64,000 bases of DNA. It comes from an uncultured Clostridia bacterium (GTDB lineage Bacteria > Bacillota > Clostridia > Oscillospirales > Ruminococcaceae). Shown here in pieces: positions 36,655-44,622 of the stretch. Below the pieces are notes generated by a model. It made no database searches. It was not told the origin of the DNA and saw only the letters and a list, made by a program, of their open reading frames with translations. The stretch covers positions 186,001 through 250,000 of the forward strand of contig CANQXS010000001.1 of assembly GCA_947627875.1 (NCBI GenBank), read 5' to 3'. The position numbers and the translations under genes are program-made. Position 1 is the first letter of the stretch. Each line of letters starts with the position of its first letter.

Positions 36655-36681
36655 GACGCGGAAATCGGAAGAAAAGTTTCA
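36655..36681 (-). promoter_or_regulatory. ECF-type promoter upstream of the sigma gene
   Basis: On the minus strand TGAAAC (36676-36681), TTTT just after it, and CGTC (36655-36658) at a 17-base spacer. This fits the TGAAAC/CGTC pattern of SigM/SigW-like ECF factors. Confidence 0.7.
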
Positions 36682-36707
36682 AAAAAACGGCGGAAATCTC
36701 CGCCGTT
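36681..36707 (-). terminator. Terminator of the PD-(D/E)XK-like gene
   Basis: AACGGCGGA and TCCGCCGTT arms around a 4-base loop are followed by seven T on the minus strand. It touches the stop codon of the gene and the -35 box of the sigma promoter. Confidence 0.85.
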
Positions 36708-37453
36708 CAAGTTTCAAAGTATTTATTCAGCCTGTAGACGTAATATCTGCCGTCCTTCGAGACCCGCTCTACCGTTTTCAGATAGCTTAAAATGTTCAGC
36801 GCGGCGTTCGCGATCTCGCGCGATACCTTCGCGCATTCGGCGTAATCCTTAGAGGTGAACTCCTTCGGCAGCCCCTCTGGAATGAAAACAAGGTAGTCGG
36901 CGGGATTGTCGAGGATAACGGAATCCCCTATTGCAAAGGGTATCCGCTCGAGGCGCTCCGAGCGCTTTCTGCCGCTGTGCTTTATTTCGCGGTATTCCTC
37001 GACGTCGAACAGCATCAGGCGGACCGTCAGCTTGTCCCAGTCGAGGAAATACTTGATTTTATAGAGCTCGGGGATCGCGCTGTAAAAGCTCCCCTTCCGC
37101 GGATAGCGATAGGTCTTAACAACGGCGCCGGTATCCGGGTCGACCTGGAGCATTTTGCGTATGCGCGGTATCGGGTGGACTACGGTAACGTCGTACCCCT
37201 CGAGCATATAGTATTCGAGCTTTTCGCGAAGGGCGTTCAAATTCCGAGTCTGTATCTCCGTTATGCGGTCGTCGCGGCAGATATCCGCTGTAAAGGGACC
37301 AACCTTTACTTCGTGGCAGCTCTTGTCGGGCTCAAAATAGTTCTTGAGGAAGACGTGGAGATACTTTTCCGAAAGCGTCCCCACGCCGTTGTCCTCATGA
37401 AGCTCTTCTATCGACTTTGAAGCGAGCTCTTCAAAGCGCTGATAATCGGTCAT
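36707..37453 (-). CDS. Unknown protein, possible PD-(D/E)XK nuclease fold
   Basis: A 248-residue protein with no family name I can give. The N-terminal half has an alternating pattern with EVKVGPFTADICRDDRITEI followed by QTRN and HPIPRIRKM, resembling the D...(D/E)xK/Q core of PD-(D/E)XK nucleases. The C-terminal 70 residues look like a winged helix (AKVSREIANAALNILSYLKT ... YYVYRLNKYF). The ribosome-binding site is weak. It follows the GH115 gene by 27 bases on the same strand, so it may be cotranscribed. Confidence 0.5.
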   Translation of the reverse strand: MTDYQRFEELASKSIEELHEDNGVGTLSEKYLHVFLKNYFEPDKSCHEVKVGPFTADICRDDRITEIQTRNLNALREKLEYYMLEGYDVTVVHPIPRIRKMLQVDPDTGAVVKTYRYPRKGSFYSAIPELYKIKYFLDWDKLTVRLMLFDVEEYREIKHSGRKRSERLERIPFAIGDSVILDNPADYLVFIPEGLPKEFTSKDYAECAKVSREIANAALNILSYLKTVERVSKDGRYYVYRLNKYFET

Positions 37454-37480
37454 AATTTGTAAAGCATCTGTAAAGCTGAA

Positions 37481-40444
37481 TCACTTTACAAGGTAACTTT
37501 CGGGCGCGCCGAAGTAGGTCTTAGCGGGCTCGTGCCCCTTGGGATAAGCAACGAGCTTTTCGAGGATTATATTCGGGTCGCCGCCGTAAATCCTGATCTT
37601 GTTTATCCCCTTCACGACCGCAATATCCGCCTTTTTAATGCGCACTCTTTCGAGAACTTCTTTGCCCCAGTATCTGCTGCCGTGCATACCGGGCTTATAG
37701 TCTGCGGGCGCGGTGTAGATAATCTCGCGCTCGCAGCCGTTCACCGAAAGCCCGACTCTGAGCTTTGATTTTGCCGAAACGGGATTTCTCGTCGAGAAAT
37801 ACATCTCGAGCTCATAGTCGCCCTCGTTTTCGGTGGCGAAGCTGTATTCGAGGTAAGGGACGTCGTCGCAGAGATATCTGTCCTCGTCGTTGCTGAGATA
37901 AGCCTCGGTCGAGGGAAGTATCTTCATCGCGGGGGTGTCGAGCCTCGAAAGGTGGTCGATACCCACCCACTTTGCGCTTTCGGTGCCGTGGGAATCGCTG
38001 TATCTGCTCGCCTCCATAGAGACGAACCCCTCGGTGTCGACGTATGTCATCGGAGGATAGTTATATTCGCCGCCGGCGTAGACCTTGAGCCTCGAATAAG
38101 TTCTTCCGATGGGCTTGTCATACATCTCCTCATCGTCGCGCTCGTTCATCTTGTCGGTCTTGAACACGCAGAGAACGTTGATGTCGGCGCTGTCGACGAT
38201 GCCCTCAAGCTTCGAGCGGTCGATTTTAACGTCGACCTTTGCAATTCCGCTCTCGGGTGTGACGGTTCCCGAGGTGTTCTCGAATATCAGCCAAGGCTTA
38301 TTGCATTTTATTTCATAGTGCATCTCGGCGGAGCTGCCCGTCTCGATGTTAATAGTTATCTTTTCGGTGTCGGGGCGCATAAATTCGCGGTTTACAAGCG
38401 AATTTCCCGTCCAGTAGGTGCCTATTGTGTATCTCTCGCTGCCGGCGAAGGAAACGTAGGATTTCACCGACGGGACCGGTACGACCTCGCTTACCGTCGG
38501 ATATCTCCAGTCCTCGTTATTCCAGCTTCTGAAGCCATGGTGCGCGGAATCAGCCATATGTACCCACTTGCCGTCAAGTAGAGTATCAAATTCGCGCTGG
38601 AGCGCCTCATCGCGGGCTACGCGCTCTTTGACGCAGTTAAGATATTTGTTCGCGGCGAGGCTGCCGTGTGAGGCATAGAAGCCGTTGAGCCCGGCTTCGA
38701 GCGACATTAAAACAAAGTTGAGCGAAGCGACCGCGGGATAGTATACCTCATAGAAAATCGAGGGCTTTATCGGCTCGGGAGCGTTTTTATAAAGCTTCTC
38801 CGCGAGGTCGATAAGGTGTTGGCACTCGGCGTAAACCTTTTCGCCCTCCCTGAAGTTTATCGGAGCGTAGATATTCTGGTTCATAGTTTCGGGAGTGCGG
38901 GCGTTGTTGTATTTGGTATAGCCGTTGAGAACGGTGTAAACGTCTTCAAGCTGACTTTCGGTGAGCCAGTCGCCGTACTGCTGCTTTATCCAGTTCTTTA
39001 CAAAAGACTCGACGGTATTGACCGAGCTCGAGCCGTATCTCTCGAAGTCGTAAGCCAGCGCCATAAAGTAGCAGAGAGGATATTCGAGCCCCTTGATGTC
39101 GCCGAGGTTCACTATCCAGAGCTCCCTGATATTGTAGTCGTAAGCCATCGTCATCTGCTCCCAGGTCTTTGAGAGGCGGTTGACGTTCATCCACTCATAA
39201 GACACCGGCGCGCCGTGGTAGTCGTAATGATAATACATTCCGAAGCCGCCCTTATGGTCGCGGTCGGTCTCGTCGGGCAGGAACCGAAGGTTTGCGAAGG
39301 TATCGTCGCAAAGCATAAGGATAACGTCGTCGAGAGCCTCCCAGTTTTTGAGACCTTTTGCGGTCTTATCGCCCTGATAGTAGTCCTCGACCTCGTAATA
39401 GAGCGCGAGCATGCGCGGTATCTTTTTCAGGTCGGGGTTGATTACCTCCTGCAAAAGCCCGTTCTGAGTGGTGATAACGTTTCTGAGGACGTTTATATTG
39501 TCGTCGAGGGTGGCGTTTTTCCCGAGGAGGAGCGAGTCGTTTTCACCGCGCATTCCGACTGTAATGACGTTCTCAAAGTCCTTGTTGCGCTTTAAGCCGT
39601 CGCGCCAGAACTCGGTTATCGCGTCTTTATTCGATATAAAGCTCCAGGTGTTGTCGTCGCCGTAATTCTTGTATATTTTCTGCCACTCTGCGCCCGCCCT
39701 GCACATAGGCTCGTGGTGGGAAGCGCCCATAACTATTCCGTATTTGTCGGCGAGCTCGGCGTTGGCAAGTCCGGGACCTTCCTCGGAGAATATGCCGGTC
39801 CACATAGCGGGCCACATATAGTTGCCCTTGAGCCTGAGAATAAGCTGGAACACGGGGTCATACGCCTTTGCATTGTAGCCGCCGAAGCGCTTATGGCACC
39901 AGCCGCCGAACGCGGGCCAGTCGTCATTTATGAACAGTCCGCGGTAGCGTACCGAGGGCTCCTTCGAGGTGAATCCTTCGCCGAGGTCTAATTCAACGCA
40001 GTCCTTTCTGCGCGGGACTACGTCGCCCCAGTATACGAGCGGCGAAATGCCTATTCTTTCCGAAATGTCGAAAATCCCGTAGATGGTTCCGCGCTTGTCG
40101 CTTCCTATTATAACAAGAGCCTCTTTTATTTCGGGATATTCGGCAAAAGGCGTTTCAACCCGCGCGAGGGTATAAACCTCTCTCTTGCCGGTTACGTTTT
40201 CAAGGCTTATTTTGCCCTCCGCGGCAAGGCGGTCGGCGATTTCGCTCTTTCCGACTGTTCCGGCAAAGATAACGCTTTCGGTTTTAACCTCAGAGAGCGA
40301 CTTTCTTATCTCCGGCTTTTTTCCGCAGACGAGCTCGATATCCTCCGCATGGGCGTTCGCGACGAGCTTAACGCCGTCAAATGCCGAATCCTCCACAAGA
40401 ATATCGCAGAGACTGCCGTTTTTATAAAGCTTAAAGCTGCTCAT
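37481..40444 (-). CDS. GH115 family alpha-glucuronidase
   Basis: Removes (4-O-methyl-)glucuronic acid side groups from xylan or its fragments. The start is the ATG of MSSFKLYK, 7 bases after AGGAG; the upstream MI start touches that site. The 987-residue protein shows the family motif YRGLFINDDWPAFGGW (around residue 165), followed by VFQLILRLKGNYMWPAMW. It has the usual N-terminal domain, TIM barrel, helical domain and C-terminal beta domain. No signal peptide is present, so the enzyme is cytoplasmic. No xylanase or transporter lies nearby. Confidence 0.93.
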   Translation of the reverse strand: MSSFKLYKNGSLCDILVEDSAFDGVKLVANAHAEDIELVCGKKPEIRKSLSEVKTESVIFAGTVGKSEIADRLAAEGKISLENVTGKREVYTLARVETPFAEYPEIKEALVIIGSDKRGTIYGIFDISERIGISPLVYWGDVVPRRKDCVELDLGEGFTSKEPSVRYRGLFINDDWPAFGGWCHKRFGGYNAKAYDPVFQLILRLKGNYMWPAMWTGIFSEEGPGLANAELADKYGIVMGASHHEPMCRAGAEWQKIYKNYGDDNTWSFISNKDAITEFWRDGLKRNKDFENVITVGMRGENDSLLLGKNATLDDNINVLRNVITTQNGLLQEVINPDLKKIPRMLALYYEVEDYYQGDKTAKGLKNWEALDDVILMLCDDTFANLRFLPDETDRDHKGGFGMYYHYDYHGAPVSYEWMNVNRLSKTWEQMTMAYDYNIRELWIVNLGDIKGLEYPLCYFMALAYDFERYGSSSVNTVESFVKNWIKQQYGDWLTESQLEDVYTVLNGYTKYNNARTPETMNQNIYAPINFREGEKVYAECQHLIDLAEKLYKNAPEPIKPSIFYEVYYPAVASLNFVLMSLEAGLNGFYASHGSLAANKYLNCVKERVARDEALQREFDTLLDGKWVHMADSAHHGFRSWNNEDWRYPTVSEVVPVPSVKSYVSFAGSERYTIGTYWTGNSLVNREFMRPDTEKITINIETGSSAEMHYEIKCNKPWLIFENTSGTVTPESGIAKVDVKIDRSKLEGIVDSADINVLCVFKTDKMNERDDEEMYDKPIGRTYSRLKVYAGGEYNYPPMTYVDTEGFVSMEASRYSDSHGTESAKWVGIDHLSRLDTPAMKILPSTEAYLSNDEDRYLCDDVPYLEYSFATENEGDYELEMYFSTRNPVSAKSKLRVGLSVNGCEREIIYTAPADYKPGMHGSRYWGKEVLERVRIKKADIAVVKGINKIRIYGGDPNIILEKLVAYPKGHEPAKTYFGAPESYLVK

Positions 40445-40480
40445 AATCATACTCCTGTCCGTAATGTTTTTTCGCTGACA

Positions 40481-40509
40481 ATTATATCATCAGAGCCCGC
40501 GTTTTTCCA
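40481..40509 (-). promoter_or_regulatory. Possible promoter of the GH115 gene
   Basis: On the minus strand TATAAT (40481-40486) with a weak TGGAAA (40504-40509), 17-base spacer. A weak -35 box would be consistent with activator control. No catabolite-response element was recognised. Confidence 0.45.
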
Positions 40510-40564
40510 CAATTTTTTAAAAAAGCGGGATTTATGCAAGCAAAAATCCGATAATGCAAGAAAA

Positions 40565-40596
40565 GGCATAAATAAAGGCAGACCGATGGGTCTGCC
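40565..40596 (-). terminator. Terminator after the VTT membrane protein gene
   Basis: GGCAGACC/GGTCTGCC stem with a 4-base loop, followed on the minus strand by TTTATTTA. Confidence 0.8.
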
Positions 40597-40604
40597 CGAA
40601 ATGT

Positions 40605-41309
40605 TCAGCCGTTTCTTGTTTTTCTTGCGTTGCGAAAAGCGTTGATTATCCTGTCTTTATAGAGGATCCCTACGACGCCCCCGACGGCGACTATCGCTAC
40701 CATAATAACCATAATCAGTAGATTTCCGCTTTCGAGGCTCGAGCCGAAAACGTTTGAAACAACGAGCCAAGGCGAGCGCGCAAGCATCGAAAGCAGGAAA
40801 AACGCCGACGGCTTTATCCTCGTAAGCGGAGCGATGTAAGTGAGCGCGTCCTTCGGCATAACGGGTATGAGAAAGAGTATAAACACAGCGAGCTCACACT
40901 TTTTTGTGTCCTGCAAAAAGCTCAGGCGCTTTATGTTCTTTGAATCTATTACCGCCTCAACGAAGGGCTTTCCGAAGCGCCTCACGACGTAAAATACGAT
41001 AGCTTCACCTAAAAAAGTCCCCAAAACGCAGAGCAGAGTCCCCCAAAAGCCTCCGAAGAGAACTCCCCCGAGGACCTGAACGACCGCTCCGGGTATCAGC
41101 GCGACGACGATCTGAAGTATCTGAAGAGCCAAAAACATCAGCACGCCGAGAAAGATATTATCCGAGACGAAATCCTTGAGGACCATTCTCCCATCGTCGC
41201 TCTGTATCAGCTTGACCACAGGCCAGCATACGGCAGTCAAAATTATCATAACCGCGAAGAAAATCACGACCGAGGCGATCCTGACGGCTTTTTTGTGCTT
41301 TTGATTCAT
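40605..41309 (-). CDS. VTT/TVP38 (SNARE-associated) membrane protein
   Basis: The ATG after GGGTGATGTG is chosen over a GTG directly upstream. The 234-residue protein has about six hydrophobic segments and the VTT-domain signature (AVVQVLGGVLFGGFWGTLL ... GTFLGEAIVFYVVRRFGKP ... FLIPVMPKDALTYIA). Family members are linked to lipid scrambling or small-molecule transport; the function here is not assigned. It is 15 bases downstream of a small membrane protein gene. Confidence 0.9.
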   Translation of the reverse strand: MNQKHKKAVRIASVVIFFAVMIILTAVCWPVVKLIQSDDGRMVLKDFVSDNIFLGVLMFLALQILQIVVALIPGAVVQVLGGVLFGGFWGTLLCVLGTFLGEAIVFYVVRRFGKPFVEAVIDSKNIKRLSFLQDTKKCELAVFILFLIPVMPKDALTYIAPLTRIKPSAFFLLSMLARSPWLVVSNVFGSSLESGNLLIMVIMVAIVAVGGVVGILYKDRIINAFRNARKTRNG

Positions 41310-41324
41310 CACATCACCCTTTTG

Positions 41325-41852
41325 TTACTTTCTTTTAAAGAGCTTTTTCCTTATTTTGCGGACGTAAACTACCTCAATAGCCCGCAGCATTCTATCGTAA
41401 AGTACGAGCAAAAGATTTGCTGAAGCGAGCAGCACAGGAACGGTGTATTTTCCGAATTCGTTCATTTCGACGGCTACAAACACTTTGATCAGAAGAAAAT
41501 AGCTCGCGACCATAGCGGCATTGAAAAACGCAAATCTCACGACCCACCTGAACAGCGCGCTCTTCAAGCGGTCGATGTATCCGCTCAAAAGAGGATAGCA
41601 GCCGAAGAAGAACAGAAACAGCAGCGCCGACTCTTTATCGGGCGAGAGGATAAGGGAAAGCAGCGACACGCTTATATAAGATGTCGCGGCGGTTTTTATT
41701 CCGCACTCGTAGTTTACGGCAAATATCACGAGGCTCGAAAGCATCGGGAAGACATATACGAGTATAGGAAACAGCCCTACGGAGAGCATCATTATTATGC
41801 ATAGCGCGGAGGATATCCCCCCGAATGCTATCTGAAAGCTTAGTTTTTTCAT
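41325..41852 (-). CDS. Integral membrane protein, unknown
   Basis: A 175-residue protein with five or six membrane segments and a basic C-terminus (RKIRKKLFKRK). The segment layout resembles ECF transporter S components or the YybS/DUF2232 group, but no conserved ligand motif can be seen. It has its own promoter. Transcription probably continues into the VTT protein gene. Confidence 0.65.
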   Translation of the reverse strand: MKKLSFQIAFGGISSALCIIMMLSVGLFPILVYVFPMLSSLVIFAVNYECGIKTAATSYISVSLLSLILSPDKESALLFLFFFGCYPLLSGYIDRLKSALFRWVVRFAFFNAAMVASYFLLIKVFVAVEMNEFGKYTVPVLLASANLLLVLYDRMLRAIEVVYVRKIRKKLFKRK

Positions 41853-41873
41853 TTTCCGTACCTGTCAGATGTT

Positions 41874-41902
41874 ATTATAACGTCGAAATTCTTAAGTTTC
41901 AA
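41874..41902 (-). promoter_or_regulatory. Promoter of the small membrane protein gene
   Basis: On the minus strand TTGAAA (41897-41902) and TATAAT (41874-41879) with a 17-base spacer. Confidence 0.8.
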
Positions 41903-41939
41903 TATCGAAATAATTAAGATTTTATTAAAATATGTAGCC

Positions 41940-42314
41940 TCAGGACCTGTCCTTGCAGCTTTCGCAGCCGCCGAAGATTTCGGAAACAGGTTCGAGGACG
42001 TTTCCTTCCTTTATCATGCACAGCCTTTGGGGAAGCTCGTCGCTGCCGTTTTCAAAAACAGCCTTTTCGATTCCCTTGAGCGCAGCCAGAAAAAGTATGC
42101 TCCTTATGAGCCCGTCGCCGAGCATAAGGTCGCCGCCGTAGGATATCTTATATACTGTGATCTGCTCCGAAGAAAGGGAATAAATTCCGAAGCCGCCGAC
42201 TTTTTCGCCGTCAACAGCCTCGGAGATTTTTATGTTTTGCGCGTCTGAAAGCCCGAGTTCGCCCAAAAGCTCCTCGTAGCCCTCATTTCCTTCTTTTTTC
42301 AGGATCTGAAGCAT
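41940..42314 (-). CDS. Small unknown protein, GNAT-like pattern
   Basis: A 124-residue protein whose start lies inside the end of rluB (32-base overlap), with AAAAAAGAAGGAAATGAGGG-type purine-rich RNA nearby. The pattern VGGFGIYSLSSEQITVYKIS followed by GDGLIRSILFLAALKG resembles the middle of GNAT acetyltransferases, although the acetyl-CoA loop is not clear. It ends in GGCESCKDRS with three cysteines. Function unknown. Confidence 0.6.
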   Translation of the reverse strand: MLQILKKEGNEGYEELLGELGLSDAQNIKISEAVDGEKVGGFGIYSLSSEQITVYKISYGGDLMLGDGLIRSILFLAALKGIEKAVFENGSDELPQRLCMIKEGNVLEPVSEIFGGCESCKDRS

Positions 42315-43050
42315 TCCTGCTTTCCTCTTTTCTTATGCAGTTTCTTATTGCAGTGAGTTCAGCCGAGGTGAGCTCGCGGTATTCGCCGGGCTTGAGCATT
42401 CCGAGCTTCAAAGGACCTATCGAGATCCTTTTCAGCCTTGCGACTTCGAGCCCCACCGCCTCGCACATCTTTCTTATCTGGCGGTTTCTGCCCTCTCTTA
42501 TAGTCAGAAGCAGCACCGCCCTGCCCTCCTCTTTGGTGATGACCGTAACCGAGGCGGGAAGGGTTTTGGAGCCGTCGATGACAACGCCGCCGGCAAGCGA
42601 ATTGAGCTGCTCCTCGGTTATATCGGGTCTTACGGTAACGCGGTAGGATTTCGCAACGTGCCCGCTCGGGTGCATTATCCTGTTGGCAAAATCGCCGTCG
42701 TTCGTTAAGAGCAAAAGCCCCTCGGAATTGCGGTCGAGCCTGCCGACGGGGAACACTCTTTCGGGAATATCCTTGACGAGGTCCATAACGCAGCGGCGGT
42801 CGAGCTCGTCAGAGGCGGTCGTGACGTATCCGCGCGGCTTGTTGAGCATATAATAGACGAGCTCCCTTTTAACGGGAGTATATATATTCTCGCCGTCGAT
42901 GCTTATTATGTCGCGCGAGATATCGGCTCTGTCTCCGAGCTTGCAGGGGCGACCGTTTACCTTAACTCTGCCCGCGGCAATAAGCTCCTCGGCTTTTCTT
43001 CGCGAGCAATACCCGCTCTCGCTTATGATTTTCTGTATTCTTGAGTCCAT
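42283..43050 (-). CDS. rluB: Pseudouridine synthase, RluB/RsuA family
   Basis: Modifies a uridine in 23S rRNA. The 255-residue protein has an N-terminal S4 domain (RIQKIISESGYCSRRKAEEL) and the RsuA-type catalytic motif GRLDRNSEGLLLLT with the nucleophile Asp. GAAAGGA precedes the ATG. Adjacent to scpA/scpB genes, as in many Firmicutes. Confidence 0.95.
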   Translation of the reverse strand: MDSRIQKIISESGYCSRRKAEELIAAGRVKVNGRPCKLGDRADISRDIISIDGENIYTPVKRELVYYMLNKPRGYVTTASDELDRRCVMDLVKDIPERVFPVGRLDRNSEGLLLLTNDGDFANRIMHPSGHVAKSYRVTVRPDITEEQLNSLAGGVVIDGSKTLPASVTVITKEEGRAVLLLTIREGRNRQIRKMCEAVGLEVARLKRISIGPLKLGMLKPGEYRELTSAELTAIRNCIRKEESRNASDPEKRRK

Positions 43051-43068
43051 TTCTGTCCTTTCGCTATG

Positions 43069-44148
43069 TCATTTGTTATTTAATGTCAGATTCTCAGAAA
43101 GCTTAAGCTCCAAAACGGCTATAACTCCGCCGTCGACGCTGTAAACAACCTGCCCGCAGACGCTGTCCTTCTCGGTCGGGGCATATATGAACTGCGGCAG
43201 CATAACTGTCTTTTCGATTCTTTCGGTGCTGCCCTTATCTACGGTCAATAAGACCTTTTCGCTTCTAAGCTCGACTACGTTTTTGTTTCCGCCGACTGCC
43301 GCGACCTTATAGCTGTCCCCTCCCAGCTCTATTCGCTCAAGAACGGAATAGCCGTAGTCGTAGAGATTGGTGTGGTCTATCCAGTCGGTCGAGTCGCCGA
43401 GCGTCACACATATAAGGCTGATGCCTTCGCGCTCGCAGGCGGTTATAAGGCATCTTCCCGCCTTATCGGTAAAGCCTGTTTTAACGCCGAAAACGCCCTC
43501 ACAGGTCCCGAGGAGCTTATTTGTGTTTCCGAGCCAAAGGCTTCTGCCGCCGAGGTCCAAGCTGATGCTCTTTGTAGAGCATATCTCGCGGAAAACGTCG
43601 TTTTTAAGGGCATAAGCCGCGAGCTTAGCCATATCGTAAGCCGTCGAGTAGTGGCTGTCGGTGAAGTCGTCGAGCCCCGAGGGCGTGACGAAATGCGTGG
43701 AATTAAGCCCGAGCTCCTCCGCCTTTTTGTTCATCAGCGCGACGAAATCCTCAACGCTTCCCGCAACGGCAACTGCCGCAGCATTGGCGGCGTCGTTTCC
43801 GCTCGGCAGGAGCATTCCGTAGCAGAGAGCCCGCTTGGTAACCGTGTCGCCCTCCATAAGCCCCATAGACGAGCCTTCGACCCTTATCGCCTCTCTGTCG
43901 ACGGTAAAGGGTTCGTCGATGTTCCCCGACTCTATCGTCAGGATCGCGGACATTATTTTAGTTGTGCTCGCCATCTGAAGCTTGGCGTCCATATTCTTCG
44001 AGTGGAGAATCTTTCCGCTCTCCGGCTCAATTAAAACGGCGGCTTTTGCATTGGTAACAACGTCGTCGGCTCTTATATTTATACAGATTGCGGTTGCTAT
44101 TGCCGCAAGACAAATCAGGCATACAACCATTCTTTTGATATATTCCAT
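43069..44148 (-). CDS. dacF: D-alanyl-D-alanine carboxypeptidase, DacF/PBP5 type
   Basis: Trims the terminal D-Ala of peptidoglycan stem peptides. The 359-residue protein has a signal peptide (MVVCLICLAAIATAICINIRA), and the penicillin-binding motifs STTK (SxxK), SGN and KTG (VKTGFTDKAG) in order. The C-terminal beta domain is typical for PBP5. Placement after ytfJ and before rluB, in the scpA-scpB-ytfJ neighbourhood, favours DacF, a forespore enzyme in spore formers. Its GGAGG site is in a 15-base stem. Confidence 0.9.
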   Translation of the reverse strand: MEYIKRMVVCLICLAAIATAICINIRADDVVTNAKAAVLIEPESGKILHSKNMDAKLQMASTTKIMSAILTIESGNIDEPFTVDREAIRVEGSSMGLMEGDTVTKRALCYGMLLPSGNDAANAAAVAVAGSVEDFVALMNKKAEELGLNSTHFVTPSGLDDFTDSHYSTAYDMAKLAAYALKNDVFREICSTKSISLDLGGRSLWLGNTNKLLGTCEGVFGVKTGFTDKAGRCLITACEREGISLICVTLGDSTDWIDHTNLYDYGYSVLERIELGGDSYKVAAVGGNKNVVELRSEKVLLTVDKGSTERIEKTVMLPQFIYAPTEKDSVCGQVVYSVDGGVIAVLELKLSENLTLNNK

Positions 44149-44150
44149 AA

Positions 44151-44183
44151 ACTATCCTCCGAAAAAGATTTTCGGAAGATAGT
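44151..44183 (-). promoter_or_regulatory. Hairpin burying the dacF ribosome-binding site
   Basis: In the minus-strand RNA, ACUAUCUUCCGAAAA pairs with UUUUCGGAGGAUAGU over 15 positions with one U-G pair and a 3-base loop. The GGAGG site is wholly in the 3' arm, and the start codon follows 4 bases after it. Translation would need the stem to be opened. Confidence 0.7.
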
Positions 44184-44211
44184 CTGTGCCGCGCCGTTCA
44201 AAAAATACGCT

Positions 44212-44622
44212 TTATTCCGCGTCAGTCTCTTCGGGAGCGCTGTCAGTCTTTCCCTTGGAGATTATTCCCGAAATTTTATCTACGATATCGGGTATCAGCG
44301 CAAGAGCAGCGTTTTCCTTCGAGGCGTTTATCGTCATCTGCAAAAGCTTTACGTTCCCGTCGGGCATAATGGTTATAAACGCGATGGGCTGAATCGATAC
44401 TCCGCCGCCCGCGCCGCCTCCGAAGAGGTCCTTAGCCTGCTTGGTCGGAATGTCGGAGCCGCCCGAGCCGAAGCCTACTGAAACTTTTGATACCGGGATT
44501 ATAGTCGTTCCGTTAGGGGTCGTTATCGGCTTGCCGATTATGGTTTCGGTGTCGACCATATCCCTTATCTTTTCGATGGCTGTCTTGACTAAAATTTCGA
44601 GATTGGTGCTTTTCTCACTCAT
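44212..44622 (-). CDS. ytfJ: Sporulation protein YtfJ (GerW family)
   Basis: YtfJ/GerW is required for germination of B. subtilis spores in L-alanine. The ATG (MSEKSTNLEIL) follows AGGAGACTGC. The 136-residue protein carries the core GKPITTPNGTTIIPVSKVSVGFGSG and the Gly-rich GGGAGGGVSIQPIAFITI. The DUF2953 gene directly upstream is its usual partner, overlapping by 8 bases. Confidence 0.9.
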   Translation of the reverse strand: MSEKSTNLEILVKTAIEKIRDMVDTETIIGKPITTPNGTTIIPVSKVSVGFGSGGSDIPTKQAKDLFGGGAGGGVSIQPIAFITIMPDGNVKLLQMTINASKENAALALIPDIVDKISGIISKGKTDSAPEETDAE

